Assembly (NCBI RefSeq): GCF_001305595.1
Contig: NZ_CP012405.1
Location: forward strand, 452,501-516,500
From: Azospirillum thiophilum
GTDB taxonomy: Bacteria > Pseudomonadota > Alphaproteobacteria > Azospirillales > Azospirillaceae
Direction of reading: 5' to 3'
DNA: 64,000 bases
Positions 32,316 to 40,066 of this stretch are shown here, piece by piece. The stretch's first letter is position 1; each line of letters begins with the position of its first letter. The notes under the pieces were generated by a model. It was not told where the DNA came from and made no database searches. It saw nothing but the letters and a program-made list of their open reading frames with translations. A program made the translations under genes and the position numbers.

Positions 32316-32451
32316 TTGCCCCTCCCCATCCCTCCCCCGCCCTCGGCCGACCAAAGGTCGGTCCGATCGCGGTGGAGGGGGTAGGAGCTTTGCGGGAATG
32401 CTGCGGCAGTCCCCTCTCCCGCGGAGCGGGGGAAGGTTAGGGAGGGGGCAA
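32316..32451. repeat. Palindromic repeat element, copy B (family 2)
   Basis: About 136 bp with outer arms TTGCCCCTCCC / GGGAGGGGGCAA and an inner perfect dyad CCGACC-AAA-GGTCGG (32347-32361). The GACCAAAGGTC core recurs in the element at 36762-36985. It lies in the gap between livF and the PaaK-type gene, within a likely operon, so it may cause attenuation or mRNA processing. Confidence 0.75.
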
Positions 32452-32481
32452 AATTGAGAGGGCACCGAAGCGGAACCCCCC

Positions 32482-33345
32482 TCAAATCCAGCGCTTGCGC
32501 CGCTTGAAGCTCTTCAGGTTCTTGAAGCTCTTGCGCTCTTCGCTGCCGCCGCCGAGGTAGAATTCCTTCACGTCCTCGTTGTTGCGCAGCTCTTCGGCGG
32601 TGCCGTCCAGCACGACCTTGCCGTTCTCCATGATGTAGCCGCGGGTCGCGGCCTGCAGGGCCATGCGGGCGTTCTGTTCGACCAGCAGGATGGTGACGCC
32701 CAGATCGCGGTTGATCTGCTGGACGATGCTGAACACTTCCTTCACCATCAGCGGCGACAGGCCCATGCTCGGCTCGTCCATCAGGATCAGCTTCGGCCTC
32801 GCCATCATCGCTCGGCCGATCGCCAGCATCTGCTGTTCGCCGCCCGACAGGTAGCCGGCCAGCCCGGTGCGCTCCTTCAGGCGGGGGAAATAGCTGTAGA
32901 CCATGTCCAGGTCGTCCTTCACCCCGTTGTCACGACGGGTGTAGGCGCCGAGCCGCAGGTTCTCCAGGCAGGTCATGTCGGCGATGATCCGCCGGCCCTC
33001 CATCACCTGGAAGATGCCCTTGCGGACGATCTTGTCGGGGTCGATGCCGTTGATGCGCTCGCCGTTGAAGGTGATGTCGCCGCGCGTCACCTCGCCGTCC
33101 TCGGTCTTCAGGAGGCCGGAGATCGCCTTCAGCGTCGTCGACTTGCCGGCGCCGTTGGCACCCAGGAGTGCGACGATCTCGCCCTCCGGCACTTCCAGGC
33201 TGAGGCCGCGGAGCACGAGGATCACGTCGTTGTAGACGACCTCGATGTTGTTGACGGACAGCATCATCCGCTTGGCGGCCGTGACGGGCGGCATTCCGGC
33301 CTGGGCGGGGGCGTTGGTCGGAGCGGCCGGGGCGGTGTTCAGCAT
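32482..33345 (-). CDS. livF: LIV-type ABC transporter ATP-binding protein (LivF-like)
   Basis: 287 residues. ABC ATPase with Walker A GANGAGKST, signature YLSGGEQQMLAIGRAM, Walker B LILMDEPSMGLS and a switch His region altered to VEQNARMAL, as in LivF proteins. The C-terminus carries a basic tail (KSFKNLKSFKRRKRWI) seen in LivF homologues next to aromatic-acid CoA ligases. The start is ATG 33345; an internal ATG pair near residue 27 is an alternative because the first 26 residues are low-complexity Ala/Pro. It energises uptake together with LivG, LivH, LivM and the binding protein encoded in the same operon. Confidence 0.93.
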   Translation of the reverse strand: MLNTAPAAPTNAPAQAGMPPVTAAKRMMLSVNNIEVVYNDVILVLRGLSLEVPEGEIVALLGANGAGKSTTLKAISGLLKTEDGEVTRGDITFNGERINGIDPDKIVRKGIFQVMEGRRIIADMTCLENLRLGAYTRRDNGVKDDLDMVYSYFPRLKERTGLAGYLSGGEQQMLAIGRAMMARPKLILMDEPSMGLSPLMVKEVFSIVQQINRDLGVTILLVEQNARMALQAATRGYIMENGKVVLDGTAEELRNNEDVKEFYLGGGSEERKSFKNLKSFKRRKRWI

Positions 33346-33419
33346 GCGGCACCTGGACTGTTCTGAGAGGGGTGGCGCCCCCGCCGGAAGGAAGGCGGGG
33401 GCGCCGGGCACTCGACGGC

Positions 33420-34712
33420 TTACCAGCCCAGCCATTCCGGCTTGCGCGGGACGTCGACGGTGGTCAGCTTCTCCAGCTTGATGGTGCCGGCCTTGACCAG
33501 CTCGTCCACCCCGGCGCCGGTGTCGCCGCCCACCTTGGCGCGGTAGATGTTGACCGCCGTCATGCCGCGGTGGTCGGTATCGGTCCAGGTCGAGGGCACG
33601 CAGACGCCCTCCAGCCCGGCCGGAACCCAATCCTTCTTCTGGTACATCGCCTTGCGGATGTTCGGACCGGTGACGCCGCCGTTCTTGGCCGCCCAGTCCA
33701 TCGCCTCCTTCATGTAGTAGGCGGTGCAGACGCCGGCCATGTAGTGCACCGGGCGATAGGCCTTGCCCGACGTGTCGGAGATCTTCGAGATCTCCTTCAG
33801 CAGGGCCATGCCCGGCACCTCGGCGTTCCAGGTCACCGAGGTGCGCATCGGGAACACGACACCATCGGCAGCGGAACCCGCTGCCTTGGCGGCATTCTCG
33901 TCCATGCCCCAGACATTGCCCATGAACTGCACCTTGGCGCCGACCGTCTGGCAGGCCTTCAGCACCGAGATGTTGGAGCCGGCGGTGTTGCCGAGATAGG
34001 CGTAGTTGACGCCGGACTGCTTCAGCGTCAGGCACTGGGCGGTGTAGTCGCCGGGGGTCAGCGCGAACTGCACGGCCGGCAGCACGTCGAAGCCCAGCTC
34101 CTTGGCCAGTTGCTCGCCGGCATCCTTGGGCGCATTGGGATAGGGGTGGTTGGCGCCCATATGGACGTATTTCGGCTTGCCCTGGCCGCCCTGCTTCTTC
34201 CAGTCCTCCGCCGCCCAGGTCAGCATGCCGCGCAGCGCATCGGAATAGGAGGGGCCGTAGAAGAAGTTGTAGGGCGCCGGCTTGGAGCCGTGCGGGCCCT
34301 TGCCGGTCGGGTCGGTCAGGTGGCCGGAATAGGAGCCGGAATAGGCCGGGATCTCGTCCTTGGTCACGAAGCCGGTCAGCGCCTCGGTGTCGGCGGTGCC
34401 CCAGCCCTGGAGCGCGGCGATCTTGTCGCTGCCCGACGACCATTTCTTGTACTGGCTGATGGCACGCGGCGCCTGGTAGCCGTAATCGACGCTGTCGACC
34501 GCAAGCTTGGTGCCGCCGACGCCGCCCTTGGAGTTGATGTAGGCGAGCGCGTCCGACACGCCCTGCGCATAGGGCACGCCGACGTCCGAGGTGGCGCCGG
34601 ACTGGTCCGCCAGATGGCCGACCGGGATGTCGGCAAGTGCGGTGGCGGAGGTCGCCAGCAGGAGGGCGCCGGTAATGGCCGAGGTGGCGAAGAGCGCGGT
34701 CTTGATCGACAT
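33420..34712 (-). CDS. LIV-type ABC transporter periplasmic substrate-binding protein
   Basis: 430 residues from ATG 34712 (GGGAGT upstream). The signal peptide MSIKTALFATSAITGALLLATSATALA is followed by IPVGHLADQSGATSDVGVPYAQGVSDALAYINSKGG, the start of a type I periplasmic-binding fold. It captures the transported ligand. The sequence belongs to the larger (about 430 residues) group of Leu/Ile/Val-type binding proteins that accompany aromatic or acyl-acid CoA ligases, rather than the amino-acid-specific LivK group (inference). It lies between livM and livF in the operon. Confidence 0.92.
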   Translation of the reverse strand: MSIKTALFATSAITGALLLATSATALADIPVGHLADQSGATSDVGVPYAQGVSDALAYINSKGGVGGTKLAVDSVDYGYQAPRAISQYKKWSSGSDKIAALQGWGTADTEALTGFVTKDEIPAYSGSYSGHLTDPTGKGPHGSKPAPYNFFYGPSYSDALRGMLTWAAEDWKKQGGQGKPKYVHMGANHPYPNAPKDAGEQLAKELGFDVLPAVQFALTPGDYTAQCLTLKQSGVNYAYLGNTAGSNISVLKACQTVGAKVQFMGNVWGMDENAAKAAGSAADGVVFPMRTSVTWNAEVPGMALLKEISKISDTSGKAYRPVHYMAGVCTAYYMKEAMDWAAKNGGVTGPNIRKAMYQKKDWVPAGLEGVCVPSTWTDTDHRGMTAVNIYRAKVGGDTGAGVDELVKAGTIKLEKLTTVDVPRKPEWLGW

Positions 34713-34766
34713 GGTGCGTTTACTCCCTGGTCTGTTCTGTTCGTTGACCGGCAAAAACGACCGGAC

Positions 34767-35840
34767 TTAGTGCGAGAAGGGATAGAGCTTCCAGTAGGCC
34801 TTGATCTGCTTCCAGCGGTGGGCCAGCCCGTCGGGCTCGAACACCAGGAACAGGATGATGACGAGGCCGATCGACATCTCGCGCAGGAAGGCGATGTTGT
34901 CCTTCAGGTTCAGCGCGGTGTCGATGGCGGTGCCGCTGACCATCTTGGTCAGCGCCTGCATCAGCTCGGGCAGGAACACCATGAAGGCGGTGCCCATCAG
35001 CGTGCCCATGATCGAACCCAGCCCGCCGATGATGATCATGCCGAGGAACTGGATCGAGAACAGGATGGTGAAGCCCTCGACCGACACGAATTGCAGGTAG
35101 TGGGCGTAGAGCGCGCCGCCGATGCCGGCATAGAAGGCGGAGATGCCGAAGGACATCGTCCGGTACTTCGTCAGGTTGATGCCCATGATCTCGGCGGAGA
35201 GATAATGGTCGCGCACCGCCACCAGGGCGCGGCCGTCGCGGGTCCGCATCAGGTTGGTGGCCAGGATGTACATCACCACCATCGCCACCAGCACGACGTA
35301 GAAGAAGCGCTCGTCGGTGTCGAAGGCGAAGCCGAACAGGGTCAGCGGCTCGGCGATGGTGCCGGCGGTGCCGCCGGTGAACCAGTCGGCCCGTGCGAAG
35401 AAATCCTGCAGAATATACTGCGCCGCCAGCGTGGCGATGGCGAGGTAGAGGCCCTTCAGCCGCGCCGCCGGCATGCCGAACAGCAGGCCGACGCCGGTGG
35501 TGATGACGCCGGCCAGCGGGATCGCCAGCGCCACCGGCACACCCCAGCTGTTGTTCAGCCAGGCCGACGCGAAGGCGCCGAAGCCGAAGAAGGCGGAATG
35601 GCCGATGGAGATCTGGCCGGTGAAGCCGACCAGGATGTTGAGCCCCAGCGCCGCGATGCCGAGATAGCCGATCTGGATCAGCAGGCTGAGCCAGTAGCGG
35701 TCCATGAAGGCCGGGCAGGCCAGCAGCAGGACCACGCCGAGGATCGCGAAGTTGCGGCTGGTCTTCGTCGGGAAGATGGTGGTGTCGGTCCCGTAGGACG
35801 TCTTGAAATCGCCGCTCGGGATGATGCTGACATTCGCCAT
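34767..35840 (-). CDS. livM: LIV-type ABC transporter permease (LivM-like)
   Basis: 357 residues with about nine to ten hydrophobic segments. The family motif LGLNILVGFTGQISIGHSAFFGFGAFASAW is at about residues 60-95, and the conserved cytoplasmic coupling region (RTRDGRALVAVRDHYLSAEIMGINLTKYR) follows. It forms the inner-membrane channel with LivH. It starts seven bases downstream of the livH stop, which implies translational coupling. Confidence 0.94.
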   Translation of the reverse strand: MANVSIIPSGDFKTSYGTDTTIFPTKTSRNFAILGVVLLLACPAFMDRYWLSLLIQIGYLGIAALGLNILVGFTGQISIGHSAFFGFGAFASAWLNNSWGVPVALAIPLAGVITTGVGLLFGMPAARLKGLYLAIATLAAQYILQDFFARADWFTGGTAGTIAEPLTLFGFAFDTDERFFYVVLVAMVVMYILATNLMRTRDGRALVAVRDHYLSAEIMGINLTKYRTMSFGISAFYAGIGGALYAHYLQFVSVEGFTILFSIQFLGMIIIGGLGSIMGTLMGTAFMVFLPELMQALTKMVSGTAIDTALNLKDNIAFLREMSIGLVIILFLVFEPDGLAHRWKQIKAYWKLYPFSH

Positions 35841-35847
35841 TTTGGCC

Positions 35848-36735
35848 TCACACGCGCTCGATGTCTTTGGTGCCGAACAGGCCGTAAGGCTTGATCATCA
35901 GGATGGCGATCAGGACGTAGAAGGGCGCGATCTCGTACATGTTGCCCCAGTTCAGCCACTGGCTGTCCAGATAGTGCGCCATGTTCTCCAGCACGCCGAC
36001 GATCAGGCCGCCGACCACCGCGCCGATGATGCTGTCGAGACCGCCCAGGATCACCGCCGGGAACACCTTGATGCCGAAGAAGGACAGGGCCGACGACACG
36101 CCGTTGACCACGCCCACCGTGACGCCGGCCACCGCCGAAACCATGGCGGAGATCGCCCAACTCATCGCGAACATGTGGCGGACCGAGATGCCCAGCGACT
36201 GCGCCACCTGCTGGTCGAAGGCGGTGGCCCGCATGGCGAGACCGGTGCGCGAATATTTGAAGAACCAGCCGAAGCCCGCCATGATCAGGATCGAGATCAG
36301 CAAGGACATGACGTAGACGGTCTGCACCTCCAGCCCGAACAGGTTGGTGGTCGGGCTGGCGAAGATCTGCGGGAAGGGCTTGGCGAAGACGCCGAACATC
36401 CACTTCATCGCCGCCTGGAAGACGATCGACAGGCCGATGGTCACCATGATGACCGAGATGATCGGTTCGCCGATCATCGGCCGCAGCACGATGATCTGCA
36501 GGATGACGCCGAAGGCCAGCATGAAGACCAGCGTGATCGGGAAGCCGATCCAGAAGGGCAGCTGCCAGCTGGTCAGCAGCCACCAGCAGGTCCAGGCGCC
36601 GATCAGCAGGAATTCGCCCTGCGCGAAGTTGACGATGCGGCTGGCCTTGTAGATCAGCACGAAGGACATGGCGACCACGCCGTACAGCGCGCCGACGATC
36701 AGTCCGTTGACGAGAAGCTGGAACAGAAGGGTCAT
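35848..36735 (-). CDS. livH: LIV-type ABC transporter permease (LivH-like)
   Basis: 295 residues with seven to eight hydrophobic segments. The N-terminus (LLVNGLIVGALYGVVAMSFVLIYKASRIVNFAQGEFLLIGA) is the LivH hallmark. The loop RTGLAMRATAFDQQVAQSLGI is the ATPase-coupling EAA-like region, and GGLDSIIGAVVGGLIVGVLENMA follows. It pairs with LivM. A 268-bp gap to the acyl-CoA synthetase gene upstream contains a palindromic element, so livH may have reduced read-through or its own promoter. Confidence 0.94.
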   Translation of the reverse strand: MTLLFQLLVNGLIVGALYGVVAMSFVLIYKASRIVNFAQGEFLLIGAWTCWWLLTSWQLPFWIGFPITLVFMLAFGVILQIIVLRPMIGEPIISVIMVTIGLSIVFQAAMKWMFGVFAKPFPQIFASPTTNLFGLEVQTVYVMSLLISILIMAGFGWFFKYSRTGLAMRATAFDQQVAQSLGISVRHMFAMSWAISAMVSAVAGVTVGVVNGVSSALSFFGIKVFPAVILGGLDSIIGAVVGGLIVGVLENMAHYLDSQWLNWGNMYEIAPFYVLIAILMIKPYGLFGTKDIERV

Positions 36736-36761
36736 GGCGTGGCCTCGCCGAGATGGGATCC

Positions 36762-36985
36762 AAATCCCCCGATCCCCACCATCGCAAGCTTCGCTTGCGA
36801 TGCCGACAGGCGAAGCGAAGCTTCGCTGAAAGGCGGGGAGAGGGTCGGGGTGAGGGGGACGCGCGGCGAGGAGCGTCCGGCAGACGGAACCCCCTCACCC
36901 ATCCTCTCCCCGCTTTCGGCGGACCAAAGGTCCGCCTGTCGCGTCAGCGCAAACTTCGTTTGCGCGTGAGCGGGGGGGAGAGGGG
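36762..36985. repeat. Compound palindromic repeat element, copy C (family 2)
   Basis: About 225 bp of nested dyads. ATCGCAAGC-TTC-GCTTGCGAT is at 36781-36801. A long stem has arms at 36829-36859 and 36889-36916 (AAAGGCGGGGAGAGG / CCTCTCCCCGCTTT). GGCGGACC-AAA-GGTCCGCC lies at 36918-36936 and GCGCAAAC-TTC-GTTTGCGC at 36947-36965. The GACCAAAGGTC core is shared with copy B. It lies between the acyl-CoA synthetase stop and livH. Confidence 0.8.
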
Positions 36986-37003
36986 TTTTCAGCGGTTGCA
37001 TTG

Positions 37004-38971
37004 TTAAGCCGCCACCGGCTGCGGCTTCTTCGCCGCGGCAGGCACGAGGTCGATGACGGTCAGCGTGGTGCGGATGCGCTGCTTGGTGCCGTCCTGGAAG
37101 GCGATCGTCGTGTCGACGTCGATCCTCGGCTGGCCGGCATAGATGCTGTCGATGATGGTGCCATACTTCTCGGCGACCACGCCGCGCCGCACCTTGCGGG
37201 TGCGGGTCAGCTCGCCGTCATCGGCGTCCAGCTCCTTGTAGAGCAGCAGGAACTTGGAGATGCGCTGATATTCGGGAAGCGTCTGGTTGACCCGCTCCAC
37301 CTCGCTGCGCAGCAGCTCGTACACCTCCGGCCTCGACGCCAGATCGGAATATGTGGTGAAGGCGATGCGGTTCTTTTCCGCCCATTTCGACACGATGGAG
37401 AAGCGGATGCAGACGATCGCCGACAGGTAGTCGCGCTTGTCGCCCAGGATCACCGCCTCGGCGACATAGGGGCTGAATTTCAGCTTGTTCTCGATGAACT
37501 GCGGGCTGAAGCGGTCGCCGCGGGCGGTGGTGGCGATGTCCTTGATGCGATCGATGATGACCAGATGCCCCTTCTTGTCGAAGAAGCCGGCATCGCCGGT
37601 GTGCATCCAGCCGTCCCGCATGTCGGCGACGGTCGCGCTCTCGTTGCGGTAATAGCCGGCGAACATGTTGGGATGGCGGGTGACGATCTCGCCGACGCCA
37701 TTGTGGTCGGGGTCGATCACCTTCACCTCGATGCCGCCGTCGAACGGCACGCCGACGGTGTCGAAATCCACGTCGGTACCGCGATGGACGGTGTAGGCAC
37801 CCATCGTCTCGGTCTGGCCGTAGATCTGGCGCAGCGGCACGCCCAGCGCCTGGAAGAACTTGAAGGTGTCGGGGCCGAGCGCGGCACCGCCGGTCGCCGC
37901 CGATTTCAGGTTGGTGAAGCCCAGCCGGTCGCGCAGCGCGGTGAACAGGATCCTGTCGGCCAGCGCCGACCGCTGCCCCTTGGCCAGCGCCTCCAGCCCG
38001 AGCTTCATGCCGAGATCGTACATCTTCTGCTTGAAGGGCGAGGCGTCCATCATCCGGGCGCGCACGTCGGCGGCGATGGCCTCCCACAGGCGCGGCGCGA
38101 ACAGGACGAAGCTCGGCCCGATCTCGCGGAAGTCGTGCATCATCGTCTCGGCTTCCTCGACGAAGTTCACGCGCATCCGCGACACCATGCTCATGCCGAC
38201 CGCATAGACCTGCTCCATGATCCAGGACAGCGGCAGGACCGAGACATACTCGTCCTCCGGCCCCTTGGGATCGGCCGACAGGTAGCTGGCGACATGGCGG
38301 ATCAGCCGCCCGGCCGGCAGCATCGCCATCTTCGGGTTGGAGGTGGTGCCCGACGTGGTGCAGAGGATGGCGACCTCCTCGCCCTTCGTCTCCGCAACCA
38401 TGCGGTCGTAGAGGTCCGGCTGCCGGGCATGCAGCTCCTCGCCCATGCGGATCAGGTCGGTGACCGGCATCAGGCGCGGGTCATGGTATTTGCGCATGCC
38501 GCGCGGGTCGGAATAGATGATGTGCTGCAACGTCGGCAGCCGGTCGGCGAGGTTCAGCAGCTTGTCGACCTGCTCCTCGTCCTCGGCGAACACCACCTTC
38601 ACGTCGGCATAGGTGATGAGGTAGGCGACCTCCTCGTCCAGCGCGTCGCGGTAGATGCCCAGGCTGTAGCCGCGCACCGCATGGGTCGCGATCTCGCCCA
38701 TCACCCAGTCGGGGCGGTTGTCGCCCAGCAGCCCGACCACCTCGCCCGGCACGACGCCGATCTTGGTCATGCCGAGCGCGAAGCCGCGGACCCGGGCCTG
38801 CACATCGGCCCAGGTGAAGCTGCGCCAGATGCCGAAATCCTTCTCGCGCATGGCGATGTCGCCGCCATGGTCGCGGGCGTGCAATGCCACCAGCTTCGGC
38901 AGCGTGTCGTGGACGGAGAGATCGGGCAAGCCGGAGGGGGAAGCGGTGGGGGAAACGGTGTTTGCGGCCAT
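37004..38971 (-). CDS. Long-chain-type acyl-CoA synthetase (AMP-forming)
   Basis: 655 residues from ATG 38971, which overlaps the livG stop (TGATG) and has AAGGAGG upstream. AMP-binding motifs are CTTSGTTSNPKMAM (P-loop), YGQTETMGAYTVH, GWMHTGDAGFFDKKGHLVIIDRIKDIATTARGDRFSPQFIE and the C-terminal domain with LTRTRKVRRG. It resembles FadD15/long-chain acyl-CoA ligases often encoded inside LIV transporter operons. It probably traps the imported acid as CoA thioester. It lies between livG and livH in a single-strand operon opposite the IclR-type fusion regulator. Confidence 0.92.
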   Translation of the reverse strand: MAANTVSPTASPSGLPDLSVHDTLPKLVALHARDHGGDIAMREKDFGIWRSFTWADVQARVRGFALGMTKIGVVPGEVVGLLGDNRPDWVMGEIATHAVRGYSLGIYRDALDEEVAYLITYADVKVVFAEDEEQVDKLLNLADRLPTLQHIIYSDPRGMRKYHDPRLMPVTDLIRMGEELHARQPDLYDRMVAETKGEEVAILCTTSGTTSNPKMAMLPAGRLIRHVASYLSADPKGPEDEYVSVLPLSWIMEQVYAVGMSMVSRMRVNFVEEAETMMHDFREIGPSFVLFAPRLWEAIAADVRARMMDASPFKQKMYDLGMKLGLEALAKGQRSALADRILFTALRDRLGFTNLKSAATGGAALGPDTFKFFQALGVPLRQIYGQTETMGAYTVHRGTDVDFDTVGVPFDGGIEVKVIDPDHNGVGEIVTRHPNMFAGYYRNESATVADMRDGWMHTGDAGFFDKKGHLVIIDRIKDIATTARGDRFSPQFIENKLKFSPYVAEAVILGDKRDYLSAIVCIRFSIVSKWAEKNRIAFTTYSDLASRPEVYELLRSEVERVNQTLPEYQRISKFLLLYKELDADDGELTRTRKVRRGVVAEKYGTIIDSIYAGQPRIDVDTTIAFQDGTKQRIRTTLTVIDLVPAAAKKPQPVAA

Positions 38972-39867
38972 CACGCGACCTCCTTGCGGGGGGGCTGCTG
39001 GTGGGCGGCGGCGGGCGCCTCCTCGTCGTCGTCCTCGCCCAGATAGGCGCGGCGGACGCGGGGGTCGGCCAGAACCTCCTCCGGCCTGCCTTCGGCGATC
39101 TTCTTGCCGAATTCCAGCACCATCACCCGGTGCGAGATGTCCATGACCACGCCCATGTCATGCTCGATCATGACGACGGTCATGCCGAACTCCTCGTTCA
39201 GGTCGACGATGTAGCGGGCCATGTCCTCCTTCTCTTCCAGGTTCATGCCGGCCATCGGCTCGTCCAGCAGGATCAGGTCCGGCTTCAGCGCGATGGCGCG
39301 GGCCAGCTCCACCCGCTTGCGCAGGCCATAGGACAGGGTGCCGGCGGTGGCCTTGCGGACATGCTGGATTTCGAGGAAGTCGATGATCTCCTCCACCTCG
39401 CGGCGGTGGGACAGCTCCTCCTTGCGGGCGCCGGTCAGCCAATAGAGCGGGCCGGTCAGGAAATTGTTCTTCAGCAGGTGGTGGCGACCGACCATGATGT
39501 TGTCGAGCACGGTCATGTGCCCGAACAGCGCCAGATTCTGGAAGGTGCGGCCGATGCCGAGCGAGGCGCGATGGTTCGGGGTCATCCCCGTCACGTCGCG
39601 TCCCTTGAAATAGACCTTGCCATCGGTCGGCCGGTAGCGGCCGGAGATGCAGTTGACCATCGAGGTCTTGCCGGCCCCGTTCGGGCCGATGATCGAGAAC
39701 AACTCGCCCTTGCGGATGCCGAAACTGACGTCGGTCAGCGCATGGACGCCCCCGAAGCGCAGATTGACGCCCCGAGCCTCGAAGATGGTCTCCGCCTGGG
39801 TAGTCGCCTGGGTGGCGGGCGAATTTTGGGCAGGGCCGGGGTGTGGTGCGACGGGCGCGCCTGACAT
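38971..39867 (-). CDS. livG: LIV-type ABC transporter ATP-binding protein (LivG-like), first gene of operon
   Basis: 298 residues. Walker A GPNGAGKTS, signature LSYGLRKRVELARAIAL, Walker B LILLDEPMAGMN and switch His (MIEHDMGVVMD) are all present, with the LivG-specific long helical insert. The first 25 residues are low complexity (Pro/Ala/Thr). It is the promoter-proximal gene. A 17-bp palindrome lies 66 bp upstream of the start codon, matching one at the divergent regulator gene. Its stop overlaps the acyl-CoA synthetase start. Confidence 0.94.
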   Translation of the reverse strand: MSGAPVAPHPGPAQNSPATQATTQAETIFEARGVNLRFGGVHALTDVSFGIRKGELFSIIGPNGAGKTSMVNCISGRYRPTDGKVYFKGRDVTGMTPNHRASLGIGRTFQNLALFGHMTVLDNIMVGRHHLLKNNFLTGPLYWLTGARKEELSHRREVEEIIDFLEIQHVRKATAGTLSYGLRKRVELARAIALKPDLILLDEPMAGMNLEEKEDMARYIVDLNEEFGMTVVMIEHDMGVVMDISHRVMVLEFGKKIAEGRPEEVLADPRVRRAYLGEDDDEEAPAAAHQQPPRKEVA

Positions 39868-39932
39868 TTCCTCCTCCGTTGCTGTTGGTACCGCTTCTCG
39901 GGGTCACGACCCGGCTCTTTGGTGGCCGGCGA

Positions 39933-39949
39933 GGTCCATATTGTGGACC
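39933..39949. promoter_or_regulatory. Operator-like palindrome 1, livG side
   Basis: GGTCCA-TATTG-TGGACC, perfect six-base arms with a five-base spacer, centred about 74 bp before the livG start codon. Its arms and spacing are identical to the second site at 40049. The two sites are 116 bp apart (start to start), close to eleven helical turns, which would suit cooperative or looped binding. It is the likely site of the divergently encoded IclR-type fusion protein (inference). Confidence 0.7.
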
Positions 39950-40048
39950 GTTTCATGAGCAACTTCCTCACTATATACCGGGCTCCGGTCTGTTTTCAAC
40001 ACTGACATTCCGCCACTGCATGTTTTTTCCCGCGACAACCCGGCGCAT

Positions 40049-40065
40049 GGTCCATATGATGGACC
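40049..40065. promoter_or_regulatory. Operator-like palindrome 2, adjoining the fusion regulator start codon
   Basis: GGTCCA-TATGA-TGGACC, with the same arms as the site at 39933. It ends one base before the ATG at 40067. No Shine-Dalgarno sequence fits in front of that ATG, so the transcript may be leaderless or start within this site. Protein bound here would block transcription or initiation of its own gene, the expected pattern for autoregulation. Confidence 0.7.
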
Positions 40066-40066
40066 C

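Noticed and set aside
32482-34443. Apparent fusion of a long N-terminal extension to LivF
   Set aside because: The first part is an out-of-frame reading of the binding-protein gene; LivF begins at the ATG at 33345.
33372-35894. Long plus-strand open frame across the binding-protein and livM genes
   Set aside because: Low-complexity translation without family features; both minus-strand genes have complete motifs.
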